This document shows positions 43,481 through 55,837 of a stretch of 64,000 bases of DNA, in pieces. The notes under the pieces were generated by a model, which did no database searches, was not told the DNA's origin, and saw nothing but the letters and a program-made list of their open reading frames with translations. The stretch is from Ascaphus truei. Lineage: Eukaryota > Chordata > Amphibia > Anura > Ascaphidae. The stretch is from NCBI GenBank assembly GCA_036426205.1, contig CM071579.1:20074782-20138781 (forward strand), in the 5' to 3' direction. Positions within the stretch are counted from its first letter, which is position 1; each line of letters begins with the position of its first letter. The position numbers and the translations under genes were made by a program.

Positions 43481-44501
43481 AGCTAATTAAAAATGGCATT
43501 AAGAGTTGAATTAAAAATAATAAAATGCAGTAAGTATTATCTAATACTACAGAACTGATTTATTTAAAAAACAAAGCACGTGTAGGACAGTGCTTGGTGT
43601 GCTCCTTTAAAAAGCTATTTATCCACATATAATATATTTAGCACAAACCACAGTGGTTATTACAATGAAATGCTGAATTGAAAAGGTGAGAAGGAGCTGC
43701 AGAAACTAGGACTTTAGACCTAGAGGACACATTCTCTCTCGTAAAGATTTTTTTTTGCACCTGTCCATGATTTTGTGCTGTGTGGACCCCCCTCACTGCA
43801 CCCCCTCCAATCCAGCGCCCCCCTCCCCAGCAGTGCACCAAATCCTAGGCGGGGACACAAAAATCCAAAGGCGCAGAGGAGACCGGAGCAGAGCGCAGGG
43901 GGTGCCGAGGGGGGACAGCCAGGGACGCGCAGAGGAGACAGGAGCAGAGCACAGGTGGGTGCCAGGGGGGGCAGCCAGGGAAAGGGGGGAGGCAGGGACG
44001 TGCAGAGGATGCTGCTAGGTGACGTCATATTGCTGTGGTCTTTGTAGCACCTGCATTGGAATAAGAGGACCAGTTGGGTGCATCATTGCGACAGGTAACC
44101 CACCCATCCCCTGCACCTAGCACCCATCCCCTGCGCCTAGCACCCATCCCCTGCGCCTATCACCCATTCTCCGACTGCGCAAATGTGCTGTAACCTGCCC
44201 GGGGGCGTCTGATCCTCCCCTCCCTGCCCCCTCTCACCTTTCTCAGGAGACCTGGCACTCATTCTGACCACACACACACACAATATTGATTTATTTTGGA
44301 AGATGTTACATCCCTTTTTGTTGCTGCGCTGAACCTGGATAGTGCAGACACAGGGGTGTATGAGCATGTTTAGATTAAATACATAGGGACACACACACAC
44401 ACACGTACGTTTATTACAATGTGTTGCCCCCGTTTTGTCTATTGCCTGGTCCCACTGACCTAATACATCCCTCAACATCCTTTTTGTACACTGAGACACA
44501 A

Positions 44502-44502
<1 letters not shown>
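43481..44502. other. Intergenic DNA, nothing firm
   Basis: The TAGCACCCATCCCCTGCGCC unit repeats three times at 44110-44165. No exon found. Confidence 0.4.
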
Positions 44503-44550
<48 letters not shown>

Positions 44551-44585
44551 GAATGTACTCTCACTCACTCACTCACTCACTCACT
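44503..44585 (+). repeat. (GT)n followed by (CTCA)n
   Basis: About 22 GT dinucleotides, then six to seven CTCA tetramers. Confidence 0.95.
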
Positions 44586-45200
44586 CTTTGGATTAGAAGG
44601 CTGGAAATGAATACAAACAAGGGGTTATGCTTAATTCACGAGCTGGAGACAAGACATGTGTGTGAAGCCTTTTTCACGTTCAGAGGGGACAGCTCTATAT
44701 ACAGGTACCTCAGCCTCAGGTTCCATTCTCAATCATTGCAGTTAGTTATAAGAGGAGATTTAGGATCCTCTCTATCTACATCGCACATTAATAACTCCCC
44801 CCCCCACCTTCTGCTTTTCAGCTCACATTATCTCACAGATCTCCTATTACTTATCACACTCTTATTCATAAGTAACATTACAGTGGATTATCTGTGCAAA
44901 AAATATACAAGGGGAATATGTGGGCAGTGCGATAATGCGTCTGCGGTGAACACAATGTGTTTGCGTGTAAAGGCTTCTGAACACTATCGGTAGCAGCTGG
45001 GCTCGGTGACCACAGATATCATTTCTGTTTTTCTGTAAGTGACGCTGCCCAATATTCACAGCAGCAGCCACTCTGTATGGTCCGCCGTAGCCGAGCATAT
45101 GCGAATAAAGCATGAAAACGTGCAGAACACGATTGCAGTTTGTGTTTGCCCACAGAGACCACAACAGCATCATGTCTGCAATAGTTATGGCTTCAGCTTT
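44586..45200. other. Intergenic DNA, nothing recognised
   Basis: Short frames without features. Confidence 0.4.
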
Positions 45201-45375
45201 GTGTAGTATGAAGTAAGTAGGAATTGCCGTGTTAGTCCAGCTGCGATAGTGCAGAGTAACCGAGTACTTCAGTTTCAGGCGATACCATTTTTATTTGGAC
45301 TAACAATAGATATTATAGGATCAGCTTTCCAGCGTTCTCACTTCCTCAGGTCAGCGATACTGAAGAACTCATTTA
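45201..45375 (+). repeat. Dispersed element with TTAGTCCAG / CTGGACTAA-type ends
   Basis: GCCGTGTTAGTCCAGCTGCG, TTTTATTTGGACTAACAAT and CACTTCCTCAGGTCAG resemble a widespread vertebrate interspersed repeat. Family name not assigned. Confidence 0.5.
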
Positions 45376-45424
45376 CTCTTCTTTGTGTAGTAAAAAGATT
45401 GCAATGGTTTAGTTTTAGATATAG

Positions 45425-46064
45425 GTAGATATAGGGAAGTGGGTGCCCCAAAGCGTCCGGAATATATGCAGTCCTATATCAATGATATTAGTACAGACTC
45501 TGGAGTAATGCTCTAGTAAGGAGCGGGTGTGGGCTTATAGCATTAGTGAATCACCAGTCAGTTGATAATAAAGTGTCTCCTGAAGTGAACCAGCAAGATG
45601 AAAAAATCAATCCACTTGTAGTTAACTCATTGGAGCCAAACTAAATTAAAACTGGTATTGGACACACTATTTCAATAATCAAAAAATTAAGCTGATTTCT
45701 TGCCCACTCCTGGGCCTCCGCGAGTCCCTGATAGCGCGTCCAGCCGCTGATGTGAAGATCCAACATAGAAAAAAGAGAACAGCAGCGCAAGGCCAGGGAG
45801 CCAAGTGGTTAAACATAAATGAATTTATTGATCAAATAAACATCACCTACGGGGGTAGTGCCACCCTCCTACGCGTTTCGGACGTGGACATGCGGTTCTT
45901 TAACAAGGGGTAAGATTCCTATACTCCTTGTTAAAGGACTGCACGTCCGAAACGCGTAGGAGGGTGGCACTACCCCCGTGGGTGATGTTTATTTGATCAA
46001 TAAATTTATTTATGTTTAACCACTTGGCTCCCTGGCCTTGCGCTGCTGTTCTCTTTTCTCTACG
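45425..46064. mobile_element. 640-bp insertion with 16-bp direct repeats and hairpin end
   Basis: TTAGTTTTAGATATAG stands at 45409-45424 and again at 46065-46080. The right part (45767-46062) is a palindrome: CCTACGCGTTTCGGACGTG and ATAAACATCACC on the left pair with CACGTCCGAAACGCGTAGG and GGTGATGTTTAT on the right. Arms are about 120 bp. Confidence 0.6.
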
Positions 46065-46080
46065 TTAGTTTTAGATATAG

Positions 46081-47994
46081 AAATACTTGGTGTAATCTCT
46101 CGGGGGCCAGGGATTTCCTTTCCTCTTGTCCCATTTTTGTTTGTTGCACTTATTGTATTAATATTCTCTGCGTACACTGTTGGCGATATGTAAACAAAAA
46201 TATACATCCGCTATCGCAACCTCAACGGCGGAGTAACTAGCGCACACTAGCGCAACGTCCACATACCGCTGCAAACTGGAGAATATTGCCCATTCAGGAC
46301 CAGTGGAGACCAGCACCAGAAATACGGATTTACACAGTTTGTTTTTAGCACCCCAGAGACATTATGTGGGGTACAACACGGCGCATTTGTTCCCCCCCTC
46401 TGCCCTCCCCCTTACTACTATTCTGCCCAATGGGCTGGCAGTAAGCCCTGGTACTATCAGGTTGCCAGTAGTTGGTATGGGGTTTTCCCCTTCACCTTTG
46501 GTACTGCACTTGAGTGACAGCGGGGGGTGGTACATCCTGTTGTAGCTGGGACAACGGGGTGCCCACCTTCTGGCTGTACTTTAGGGGCAGGGCCGCCCTA
46601 AATTTGGAGGTTTTTCCTTCCCTCTGAGGAAGGAAGGTCACACGACTGGGAGCCTGAGAATGGGGCCTTCCCATGTGCTCTTCCCTCCGGGGGAGAGTGA
46701 GTGTGGACCTTACCTCTGCCTCCGCTAGGGAGGTGGGGAAGAGCTAGGACGGCTGCGGGTGCCCTTGGCCTGTAGTGACGGTCCAGGGACCATCTCCAGT
46801 GATAGCTGACCTGACAGACTGCTGTGTTCCTGTTACTGCAGAGTGTAGTAATAAACACGTTCCTGTTTTGCAATATACCTCCTGCCTGGTGCGTGACCTT
46901 ACTGGGGGGAGAGGTACTAAGTTCTACCGTGGGAGATCACCTTCAGTTCCTGGAGCCTACGGCAGATGGGGGCGCTGCACTGCTTAGGAGATATGTGTCC
47001 CCACTACCATCCACAGACGATTCAGCCCTCCTGTTACCAGCAGCTATATGCACCATACACCCTGTTATCGCCCCTATCTGCGATTGGGTGGGGGAAACAC
47101 CGTTACATATATATATATATTTTAAGCGCTTTTTCTCATTTCTTGAAGAATCTGTTTGCAAAAAGAACCAGAGTAATTTTACCCGTTTCTACTACATAAC
47201 TGGCTTTTTTTCTTTCACACGTGGTGGACTTTTAAACACATTTTCTCTCATGCTTGTAAGTTACATTCTTGTCTGGGACACCAGCTGTGCGATCGTGAGT
47301 TAATCACCTTGCCACCTAATCGTGCCTAATGAGGACATGATGCTTAAATGATGTGTACTTCAATGGATGATTTCTGGTTAAATATCTTCAACTGCTGTCC
47401 AGCATTATTCTTGTGATACCGGACTCCAGTCATCGAGCATCAGAACAGGATACAGTATAACCAGCCTGAAAGACAGCCAGTCATGGAGTCACTGATTCTC
47501 CGGTAATACACCTTCCAGGCAAATTTCTGTCGCATTCCAGAACGCAGATCATCAAACCAACACACGAACAGTGGCAAAATGAGAACGTAATTAGGGCTTC
47601 AACTCAGTGGGTGCAATGACAGCTATCCATAAATATGAAACACGGGAACAGCTCAATGAGATTGCTATTTATTTATCTACTGATAAATAGAATTGAGCAT
47701 GTCCAATGTAAATAAGATGGTAAAAAGGGCAATTTGTGTGTGATCTTGTTGTTTTGTCTTCAGATGATGCGTTTCTATTCCAGGTAAACGTGTCCTTCGT
47801 ATTAATCAGTTAATGAGAGATCAGGCAAGAACGCAGTTTGTTTATTTCATAGTATCTTGCCCTCCATATATCTTTCTTGTGCAAATATGACAGCAGCTGC
47901 TGGCTTTCCTGGTTTAACCGCGCGAAATGCTACGGCTTGGCATTCCTGCTGCATTTAATGAAAATGATTAAACGGCTCAGCAGGGAGAAACCAC
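46081..47994. other. Intergenic DNA with a possible LTR-like stretch
   Basis: 46300-47090 has an LTR-like look (GTAATAAACACG at about 46847, then CCTGCCTGGTGCGTGACC), but no TG...CA ends or duplication were found. A (TA)n run lies at 47106-47120. Confidence 0.3.
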
Positions 47995-47997
47995 ACG

Positions 47998-50900
47998 CAA
48001 AGCCCGGTGATCACAGCACTGCCAGGATACACGCATGTCCTGGTGATCACAGCACTGCCAGGATACACGCATGTCCTGGTGATCACAGCACTGCCAGGAT
48101 ACACGTATGTCCTGGTGATCACAGCATAACGATTGCCTAGGATAACCGCATGTGTCCTTGGTGATCACAGCACTGCCCAGGATACACAACAGACGCATGT
48201 CCTGTTGATACACAGCCACATGCCATATACACGCATGTCCTGGTGATCACACAACTGCCAGGATACACGCAAGCCGGTGATCACGGCCTGCCAGGATACA
48301 CACCTGGCCTGTGACACGGCACTGCCAGGATACACGCAGTCCTGGTGATCACAGCACTGCCAGGATACACGCAGTCCTGGTGTCACAGCACTGCCAGGAT
48401 ACACCGCATGCCTGTGTGATCACAGCCCTCCAGGATACACCGCATGGCCTGGTGATCACAGCACTGCCAGGATACACATGCTCTGGTGATCACAGCACTG
48501 CCAGATACAAACCATGGCCTGGTGATCACAGCACTGGCGCAGGATACACGCATGGCCTGTGGTGATCACAGCACTGCCAGGATACACGCATGTTCCTGGT
48601 GATCACAGCACTCCAGGATCAACGCAGCCTGTGTGATCACAGCACTGCCAGGATACACGCATGTTCCTGGTGATCACACACTGCCGGATACACGCATGCC
48701 TGGGGATCACAGCACTGCCAGGATACACGCTGGCCTGGTGATCACAGCAAGCCTGCCAGGATACACGCATGTCCTGGTGATCACCCAGCACGGCCAGGAT
48801 ACACGCATGTCTGGTGATCACAGCCACTGCCAGGATACACGCAAAGCCGGTGATCACAGCACTGCCAGATACACGCATGGCCTTGTGATATCACAGCACT
48901 GCCAGATACACGCATGTCCTGGTGATCACAGCACTGCCAGGATACACGCATGTCCTTTGTGATAACGCAATGCCAGGATACACCAGGCCTGGTGATCACA
49001 GCACTGCCAGGATACACGCATATCCTGGTGATCACAGCACTGCCAGGATACACGCAAAGCCTGGTGATCACAGCACTGCCAGGATACACGCATGTCTGGT
49101 GATCACAGCACTGCCAGGATACACATGTCCTGGTGCACAGCACTGCCAGGATACACGCAAGCCTGGTGATCAAGCACTGCCAGGATACACGTATGGCCTG
49201 GTGATCACAGCACTGCCAGGATACACCTATTGTCCTTGATCACAGACTGCCAGACAATACACGTGTCCTTGTGATCACAGCACTGCCAGATACACGAGCC
49301 TGGTATCACAGCACTGCCAGATACAACGCATGGCCTGGTGATCACAGCACTGCCAGGATACACGTATGGCCTGGTGATCACAGCACCTGCCAGAATCCCG
49401 CATGCCGGTTGTGATCACAGGCACGGCATGATAGCAAGTATCCGCTGTGGATCACGCACTGCCATAACCCCGCAAAGCCCGTGATCACGCACTGCCGGAT
49501 GCACGCATGCCTGGTGATCACAGCACTGCCAGGATACACGCAGGCCCTGGTGATCACAGCACGCCAGATACACGCTGTCCCTGGTGATCACACACTGCCA
49601 TGATACACGCCTGCATAGCCCGGTGATCACAGCACTGCCAGGATACACACAACGCTGTCCTGGTGAATCAACAGCACTGGCAGTATACACGCAAAGCCTG
49701 GTGATCCACAGCACTGCCAGGATACCCGCATGGTCCGTGATCACAGCACTGCCAGGATATACACCAATGTCCTGTTACACACACTGCGACAGATACAACA
49801 CTTCAGTCCGCTTGTCACACAACGAGCACTGCCGAGGATACAACAGCAGTCATTCTGTGATCACAAGCACTGCCAGCCGGAACGAGAATACACAAACGCA
49901 TGTCCTGGTGATCACAGCGCTGCACGCAGTCGATGCAACAGGATCACCAAAGCCTGGTGATCACCAGCACTGCAGGATACACACACATGGCCTGGTGATC
50001 ACAGCACTGCCAGGATACACGCATGTCCTGGTGATCACAGCACTGCCAGGATACACGCATGTCGTGTGATCACGACACTGCCAGGATACACGCATGTCCC
50101 TGGTGATCACAGCACTGTGCCATGATACACGCATGTCCAGGTGATCACAGCACTGGCAGGATAACCCGCATGCCTGGGTGATCACACGCGAGGATCAATG
50201 TCAGGATCACACGCAAGAGCCGGTGATCACGCACTCCAGGAATACACATGTGCTGGTGATCACAGCACTGCCAGGGATACAACAGCATGGCCTGGTGATC
50301 ACAGCACTGCCAGGATACACCGCATGCCCCGGTGACCACAGCACTGGCCAGGATACACGCATGTCCTGGTGATCACAGCACTGCCAGATACACACGCATG
50401 GCCCGGTGATCCAGCACTGCAGGATACACACGCATGTCCTGGTGGGGCTACACCAAAGCACTCTGCCAGGATACACGCATGCCTGGTGATCACAGCACTG
50501 CCAGGAGCTACACACGCTGTCCTTGCGATCAACAAGCACTGCCAGGATAACGCAACCTGTTCCTGGTGATCAGAGCACTGCCAGAGATACATACATGGCC
50601 CGGTGGATCACAAGCACTGCCAGAATACAGCACATGTCCTGGTGATCACAGCGCTCTGCCAGGATACAACGCAAAGCCTGGTGGATCACAGCACTCCAGG
50701 TACACCCAGGCCTGGTGATCACACAGCACTGCAGGATACACGCATGTCTGTGATCACAGCACTGCCAGGATACACCATGTCGTGGTGATCACAGCACTGC
50801 CATGATACACGCCATGTCCTGGTGATCACACATCACACACACGCACTGTCCAGATACAAAGCGCATGTCTGGATCAAAGCCAGCACTTGCACGGATACAC

Positions 50901-53035
50901 CGAACCAATTCCTGGGGATCACACACTCGAGGATACACCATGCCTGGTGATTCACAGCCACAGCACTGCCAGGAGTGCCACACATCAGTGCCTGTTAACA
51001 GCACTGCCAGGATACACGCATGGCCTGGTGATCACAGCACTGCCAGGATACACGCATGGCCCGGTGATCACAGCACTGCCAGGATACAACGTCATGTCCC
51101 TGGTGATCACGAAGCACTGGCCAGGGATACACACGCATGGCCCGTGATCACAGCACTGCCAGATACCAGCATGTCTGTGATCACAGAGGTCAGAAGCAAC
51201 TGCCAGGATACACGCATGGCCTGGTGATCACAGTCAGGAACTGCCAGGCAGTGACACCGCAGCCTGCAGTGATCACACAGACAGCACTGCCGATACACGC
51301 ATGCCTGGTGATCAAGCACTGCCAGATCACATGCATGGCCGGTTATCACAGCACTGCAGGATAACCACATTCCTGGTGATCACAGCACTGCCAGGATACA
51401 CGACATGGCCCTGGTGATCAACAGCACTGCCAGGATACACGCAGGCCGGTGATCACGAGCACTGCCAGGATACAACACACGCATGGCCTGGTGATCAACA
51501 GCCTTCCAGGATACCTCATGGCCTGGTGCATCACAGCACTGCAGCATGCCCGGTAGACCATGCCAGTAGCACGTAGTCACTGGGGTGATCACAGATCAAG
51601 AAGTCAGCACTGCCAGGATACACACACGCAATCTGGTGATCACAGCACTGCCGGATACAGCATGGCCGCCGCGGGAGTCACAAGCACTGCAGAGGATACA
51701 CCAGCATGCCTGTGATCACAGCATTGCCAGGATACCCGCATTCCTGTGATCACAGCACTGCCAGGATACACAGCATGGCCTGGTGATCACACATGCCAGG
51801 ATAACACCAAACACCAGTTTATCACAGCACTGCCAGGATACAACGCATGGCCTGTGACACAGCAAGAGCACTTACTGCCAGAACCGCATGGTCCTTGTGA
51901 TCACAGCACTGCCCAGTGATAAAAAACAACGCAGGCCCTGGTAGATCACAGCACTGCAGGATACACGCATCCTGGTGATCACAGCACTGCCAGGATACAC
52001 ACGCATGGCCGTTGATCACAGACAGCACGCTAGCAAGGATCCACACTCCTTGCCTGTGATCAACAGCACTCCAGGATACACGCATGTCGCATGGGTAATC
52101 ACAGCACTGCCGAGGATAACAACGCATGTCCTGGTGTCAGAGCCCTGCCAGGCTACACGCATGTCACTGGTGATCACGCACTGCCAGGAATACATGCATG
52201 GCCTGGTGATCACAGCACTCCAGGATACAAGCATGTCCTGGGGATCCAGCACTGCCAGTTACACGACAATGTGCCCGTGATCACAGCACTGCCAGGATGA
52301 ACACCATGGGGCCACTAGTGATCAGACTGCAGACGGAAACACATGCATGGGATCACGCACTCCGATCCCATTGTCTGGTGATCACACCAGCACTGCCAGG
52401 GTACCGCATGGACTGGGATCACAGCACTGCCAGGAGGATACAACGCATGGATCGGTGATCACAAGCACTGCCAGGGAAACACACAGCATGCCTGGTTTGA
52501 TCACAGGCCTTGAGGATACACGATTCTGGGCATCACAGCACTGCCACGGATATCACGCAGGCCGGGTGTACAGATCACAGAACACATGCTGTGACCAGCA
52601 GCCATACACGCAATGTCCTGGTGATCACAGCACTGCCAGGATACACGCATGTCCTGGTGATCACAGCACTGCCAGGATACACACATGGCCTGGTGATCAC
52701 AGCACTGCCAGGAGGAAACACACATGGCCTGGTGATCACAGCACTGCCAGGATACACGCATGTCCTGGTGATCACAGCACTGCCAGGATACACGCATGGC
52801 CTGGTGATCACAGCACTGCCAGGAGGATACACGCATGGCCTGGTGATCACAGCACTGCCAGGAGGAAACACACATGGCCTGGTGATCACAGCACTGCTAC
52901 GAGGATACACGCATGTCCTGGTGATCACAGCACTGCCAGGATACACGCATGGCCTGGTGATCACAGCACTGCCAGGAGGATACACGCATGTCCTGGTGAT
53001 CACAGCACTGCCAGGATACACGCATGACCTGTGCT
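47998..53035 (+). repeat. 36-bp satellite, about 5 kb
   Basis: The unit is CACGCATGTCCTGGTGATCA plus CAGCACTGCCAGGATA, around 140 copies, with GTCC/GGCC alternation and 39-bp variants (CCAGGAGGATA). Borders 47998-48115 and 52610-53035 are clean; the interior has frequent single-base indels. No spacers, so it is not a CRISPR array. Confidence 0.95.
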
Positions 53036-53483
53036 GCATACATATTGCAGGGTATTGCTGTTGTATGAAAATGTTTCACAGTATTCTAACACGAACATTA
53101 CTTTGCTTGTGTTCAGGTGCGGAGGATATTCAGCATGTATAATAGCATCAGGTGTAATGTAACTGATGATGGGGACATCATGCATTGCATGATGAACCGC
53201 AGTAGAAAAGTTATTTGCCACCTGATTAAATGGTGACACTCAGGTTCATGGTGTGAAAATCTCTGTGTCTAAACCATTTGGGGAAATAAACCCACATTCT
53301 CCCTGGTGCAATAAACTACTACATGTTTTTTTTCTTTTTAACCCTTTTTCTATCCAGGAGACCTGTAATTCAATGCTTTGCACAATATGTTATCGCTTTG
53401 CACATTATTATATAGCTTTGCATATTATTACATTAGTTTGCAATGCATGCAGGCCCACCTGGCAGTGAAACAGTTAATGTATG
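53036..53483. other. Intergenic DNA, nothing recognised
   Basis: AT-rich, with a TTTGCA(A/C)-rich patch at 53380-53445. Confidence 0.4.
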
Positions 53484-54020
53484 TATGTATGTCTTTATTT
53501 ATATAGCGCCATAAATGTACATAGCGCTTCACAGCAGTACTACACGTGACACTCATATAAATAACAAATACAGCAGGGCCCCGCTTCTCGGCGCTTCGCT
53601 TTTTGGCGATACGACGGCACCGAGAAGGGGGCCGCCATCTTTGATTCTCAGTCGCGCATGCGCAGAATGGGCGGTTGCGCCCGGCGCGCATGCGCAGACC
53701 ATAGGCCATGCATGCGCAGAACAGCGAAAACACCGTTCTGTGCATGCACAGAACGGAAAATCCCCGGATCCGCTATACGGCGATTTTCACTATACGGCGG
53801 GCCCCTGGAACGGAACCCACCGTATACCCGGGGCCCTGCTGTAATACCAATAACACATAATGAGCATAAGTGCGTCAGACATAAGTAACATTTAGGAAGA
53901 GGAGTACCCGCCCCGAAGAGCTTACAATCCAATTGGTAGGAAGAACGTACAAAGAGAGTAGGAGGGGATTCTGGTAAGTGCGTCTGCAGGGGGGCAAGCT
54001 TTATGTATGAGATGTATAGT
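53484..54020 (+). repeat. Dispersed repeat (TATATAGCGCCATAAATGTA ... GAGCTTACAATC)
   Basis: The left part holds CATAGCGCTTCACAGCAGTA and the right part GCCCCGAAGAGCTTACAATC. It is split by a Tigger-like MITE. Related to 31815-32345. Confidence 0.65.
53571..53841. mobile_element. Tigger/mariner-like MITE with TA target duplication
   Basis: Termini CAGCAGGGCCCCG and CGGGGCCCTGCTG are perfect 13-bp inverted repeats, flanked by TA (53569-53570 and 53842-53843). The interior CGGCGCTTCGCTTTTTGGCG is typical of pogo/Tigger non-autonomous elements. Nested in an older repeat, so it is the younger insertion. Confidence 0.85.
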
Positions 54021-54209
54021 ATCAGCCACGGAGCTACTCGTATGCTTCGTTATGCAGGTGTCCACAAGAAAGATAAATAGCCCCTGATAGATGTCTGCTG
54101 AGTATCACGGACAGCACGGCGTACACTGTCCAGTTTTTATATACAAAGACAATGTTCCTTATTGAGTCAGATGAGCTCACTTGTTGTTAACCCTTTAATT
54201 CTCTGAATA

Positions 54210-54213
<4 letters not shown>

Positions 54214-54261
<48 letters not shown>
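54214..54261 (+). repeat. (TA)n microsatellite
   Basis: About 24 TA dinucleotides. Confidence 0.97.
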
Positions 54262-54265
<4 letters not shown>

Positions 54266-54594
54266 CATTTCCCTGTATTTCTGGGCACCTGTGAAAATTG
54301 GGTGAATCAAAGTCTGGATTCTGGACCATCTGAGACTTTTCTATGATCCCAATAATACCGGGACACAAAGCACACACCATTTGGCTATTATGGGTAAGAA
54401 AAGGGAACAAATCAGGTTTAGGAAGTCCCTGGATAAGAAGTGACTTCACCAGTGTCATTTGTATGTCTGTGGGTGGCAGTTTACACCTGTGACCTGTAAC
54501 ATCGGGGTTAATCGGCCGTCCCCAACCTTTTTTACATTGCACCCTTGCCAGAAAATATATTTGTTCCGGAAACCCCATAGCTAATTAATGTTAT
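54262..54594. other. Intergenic DNA upstream of LINE fragment
   Basis: No feature identified. Confidence 0.4.
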
Positions 54595-55082
54595 TGCTGT
54601 CTCAGCAGACTATTGCTAACAAACTGTGTGACCCATCCCAAGCAGTATAGTGTCCTGAGCTCGTGGGGGGAGGAGCACACGCTTAATAATCGGCTTTTCA
54701 TGTCTCTGCTACCAGAAGTATCGGAGGATAAACTCCAGATGGACAGAGGACATAGGCTTCCTAGACCTAGAAGCCTGGACCCAGCAAAGCCACGAGATGT
54801 GATCACACGTCTACACTACTTCCGTACCAAAGAGGAGATACTGAGAGCTGCTAGATCCACCCCAAAGATAGAGCAAGATAATGTCCAACTTCTTATCTTT
54901 CCGTATTTGGCCCAAATCACGCTGAATAAGTGAAGAATGTACGCGCAGATCACCAATACACTGCGGAACAATAAAATCCGCTATCGCTGGGGTTTCCCGT
55001 GCAAGTTACTGTTTACCTACCAAGAAACAATGTATATTCTTCTTTCACCAGAAGAGGGCAAAGATAAACTGAGACCATTTAA
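54595..55082 (+). pseudogene. L1/Tx1-type LINE ORF1 fragment, degraded
   Basis: A reading frame holds MDRGHRLPRPRSLDPAKPRD then VITRLHYFRTKEEILRAAR. After a stop near 54931 come NKIRYRWGFPCKLLFTYQ and LLSPEEGKDKLR. This order (RxHR, KPRD...FHYFK, YRWGFP, F.YxG) is that of L1 ORF1 C-terminal RNA-binding domains. A stop and truncation make it non-functional. Confidence 0.75.
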
Positions 55083-55084
55083 CT

Positions 55085-55600
55085 CACGGTTGAGGTGAGG
55101 CGGCGGCCGGGTGTAGGGTGTCAGGCGGGTGGAGGTGAGGAGCGGCGGTTGAGGTGAGGCTGCGGCCGGGTGTAGAGTTTCAGGCGGGGGGAGGCGGGTG
55201 GAGGTGAGGAGCGCAGGTTGAGGTGTGGCGGGAGCCGGGTGTAGGGGGTGAGGGGGGGGGGGTGGGTGGAGGTGATTAGCGGCGGGTGGTGTGTGTCAGG
55301 CGGCGGGGCGTTGAGGTGAGGAGCGGCGAGCGGGTGGTGTGTGTCAGGCGGCTGGGCATTGAGGTCCGGTGGTTGAGGCGAGGCGGCGGGGCGGGTGGAG
55401 GTGAGGAGCGGCAGGTGGTCTGTGTCAGGCGGCGGGGGGGGAGGAGGCAGTTATGCGGCGGTGGAGGGCGCGTGGGCGGCGGTTGTCCCACTCGTGCTGG
55501 AGGCTGTGAGGCGGTGGGGCGGGTGGAGGGTGTGAGGCACAGCGGATGGAGGGTATGAGCGGCGGGTGGAGTGTGTGAGGCGGCACGGCAGTCCCGCTAG
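55085..55600 (+). repeat. GC-rich minisatellite (GGTGAGGAGCGGCGGTTGAGG-like)
   Basis: Irregular units of GTGTCAGGCGG, GGTGGAGGTGAGGAGCGGC and GGTTGAGGTGAGGC. It separates the two LINE fragments. Confidence 0.8.
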
Positions 55601-55837
55601 GGTTGGTTTCCACTGATGTGGGTTTAGGGAGTTCGCTGCATGGCGTGTGTCTCTCGGTCAGAGGGGCACGCGGTGTGAGGAGGCTGAGGGTGAGGGCGTG
55701 TGTAGTCCTGTTGTTTGTGACGTCTCCCCACCCCGCCAGCCAATCAGAGCGTGAGCCATCGCGAACCAATCAGCAACAACCCACAGACAAACAATTGTTC
55801 AGTTTTATATATATAGATAAACACGCTATACTTCACC

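Noticed and set aside
47998..53035. CRISPR-like regular 36-bp direct repeats
   Set aside because: Units abut without spacers, and the genome is vertebrate. It is a satellite.
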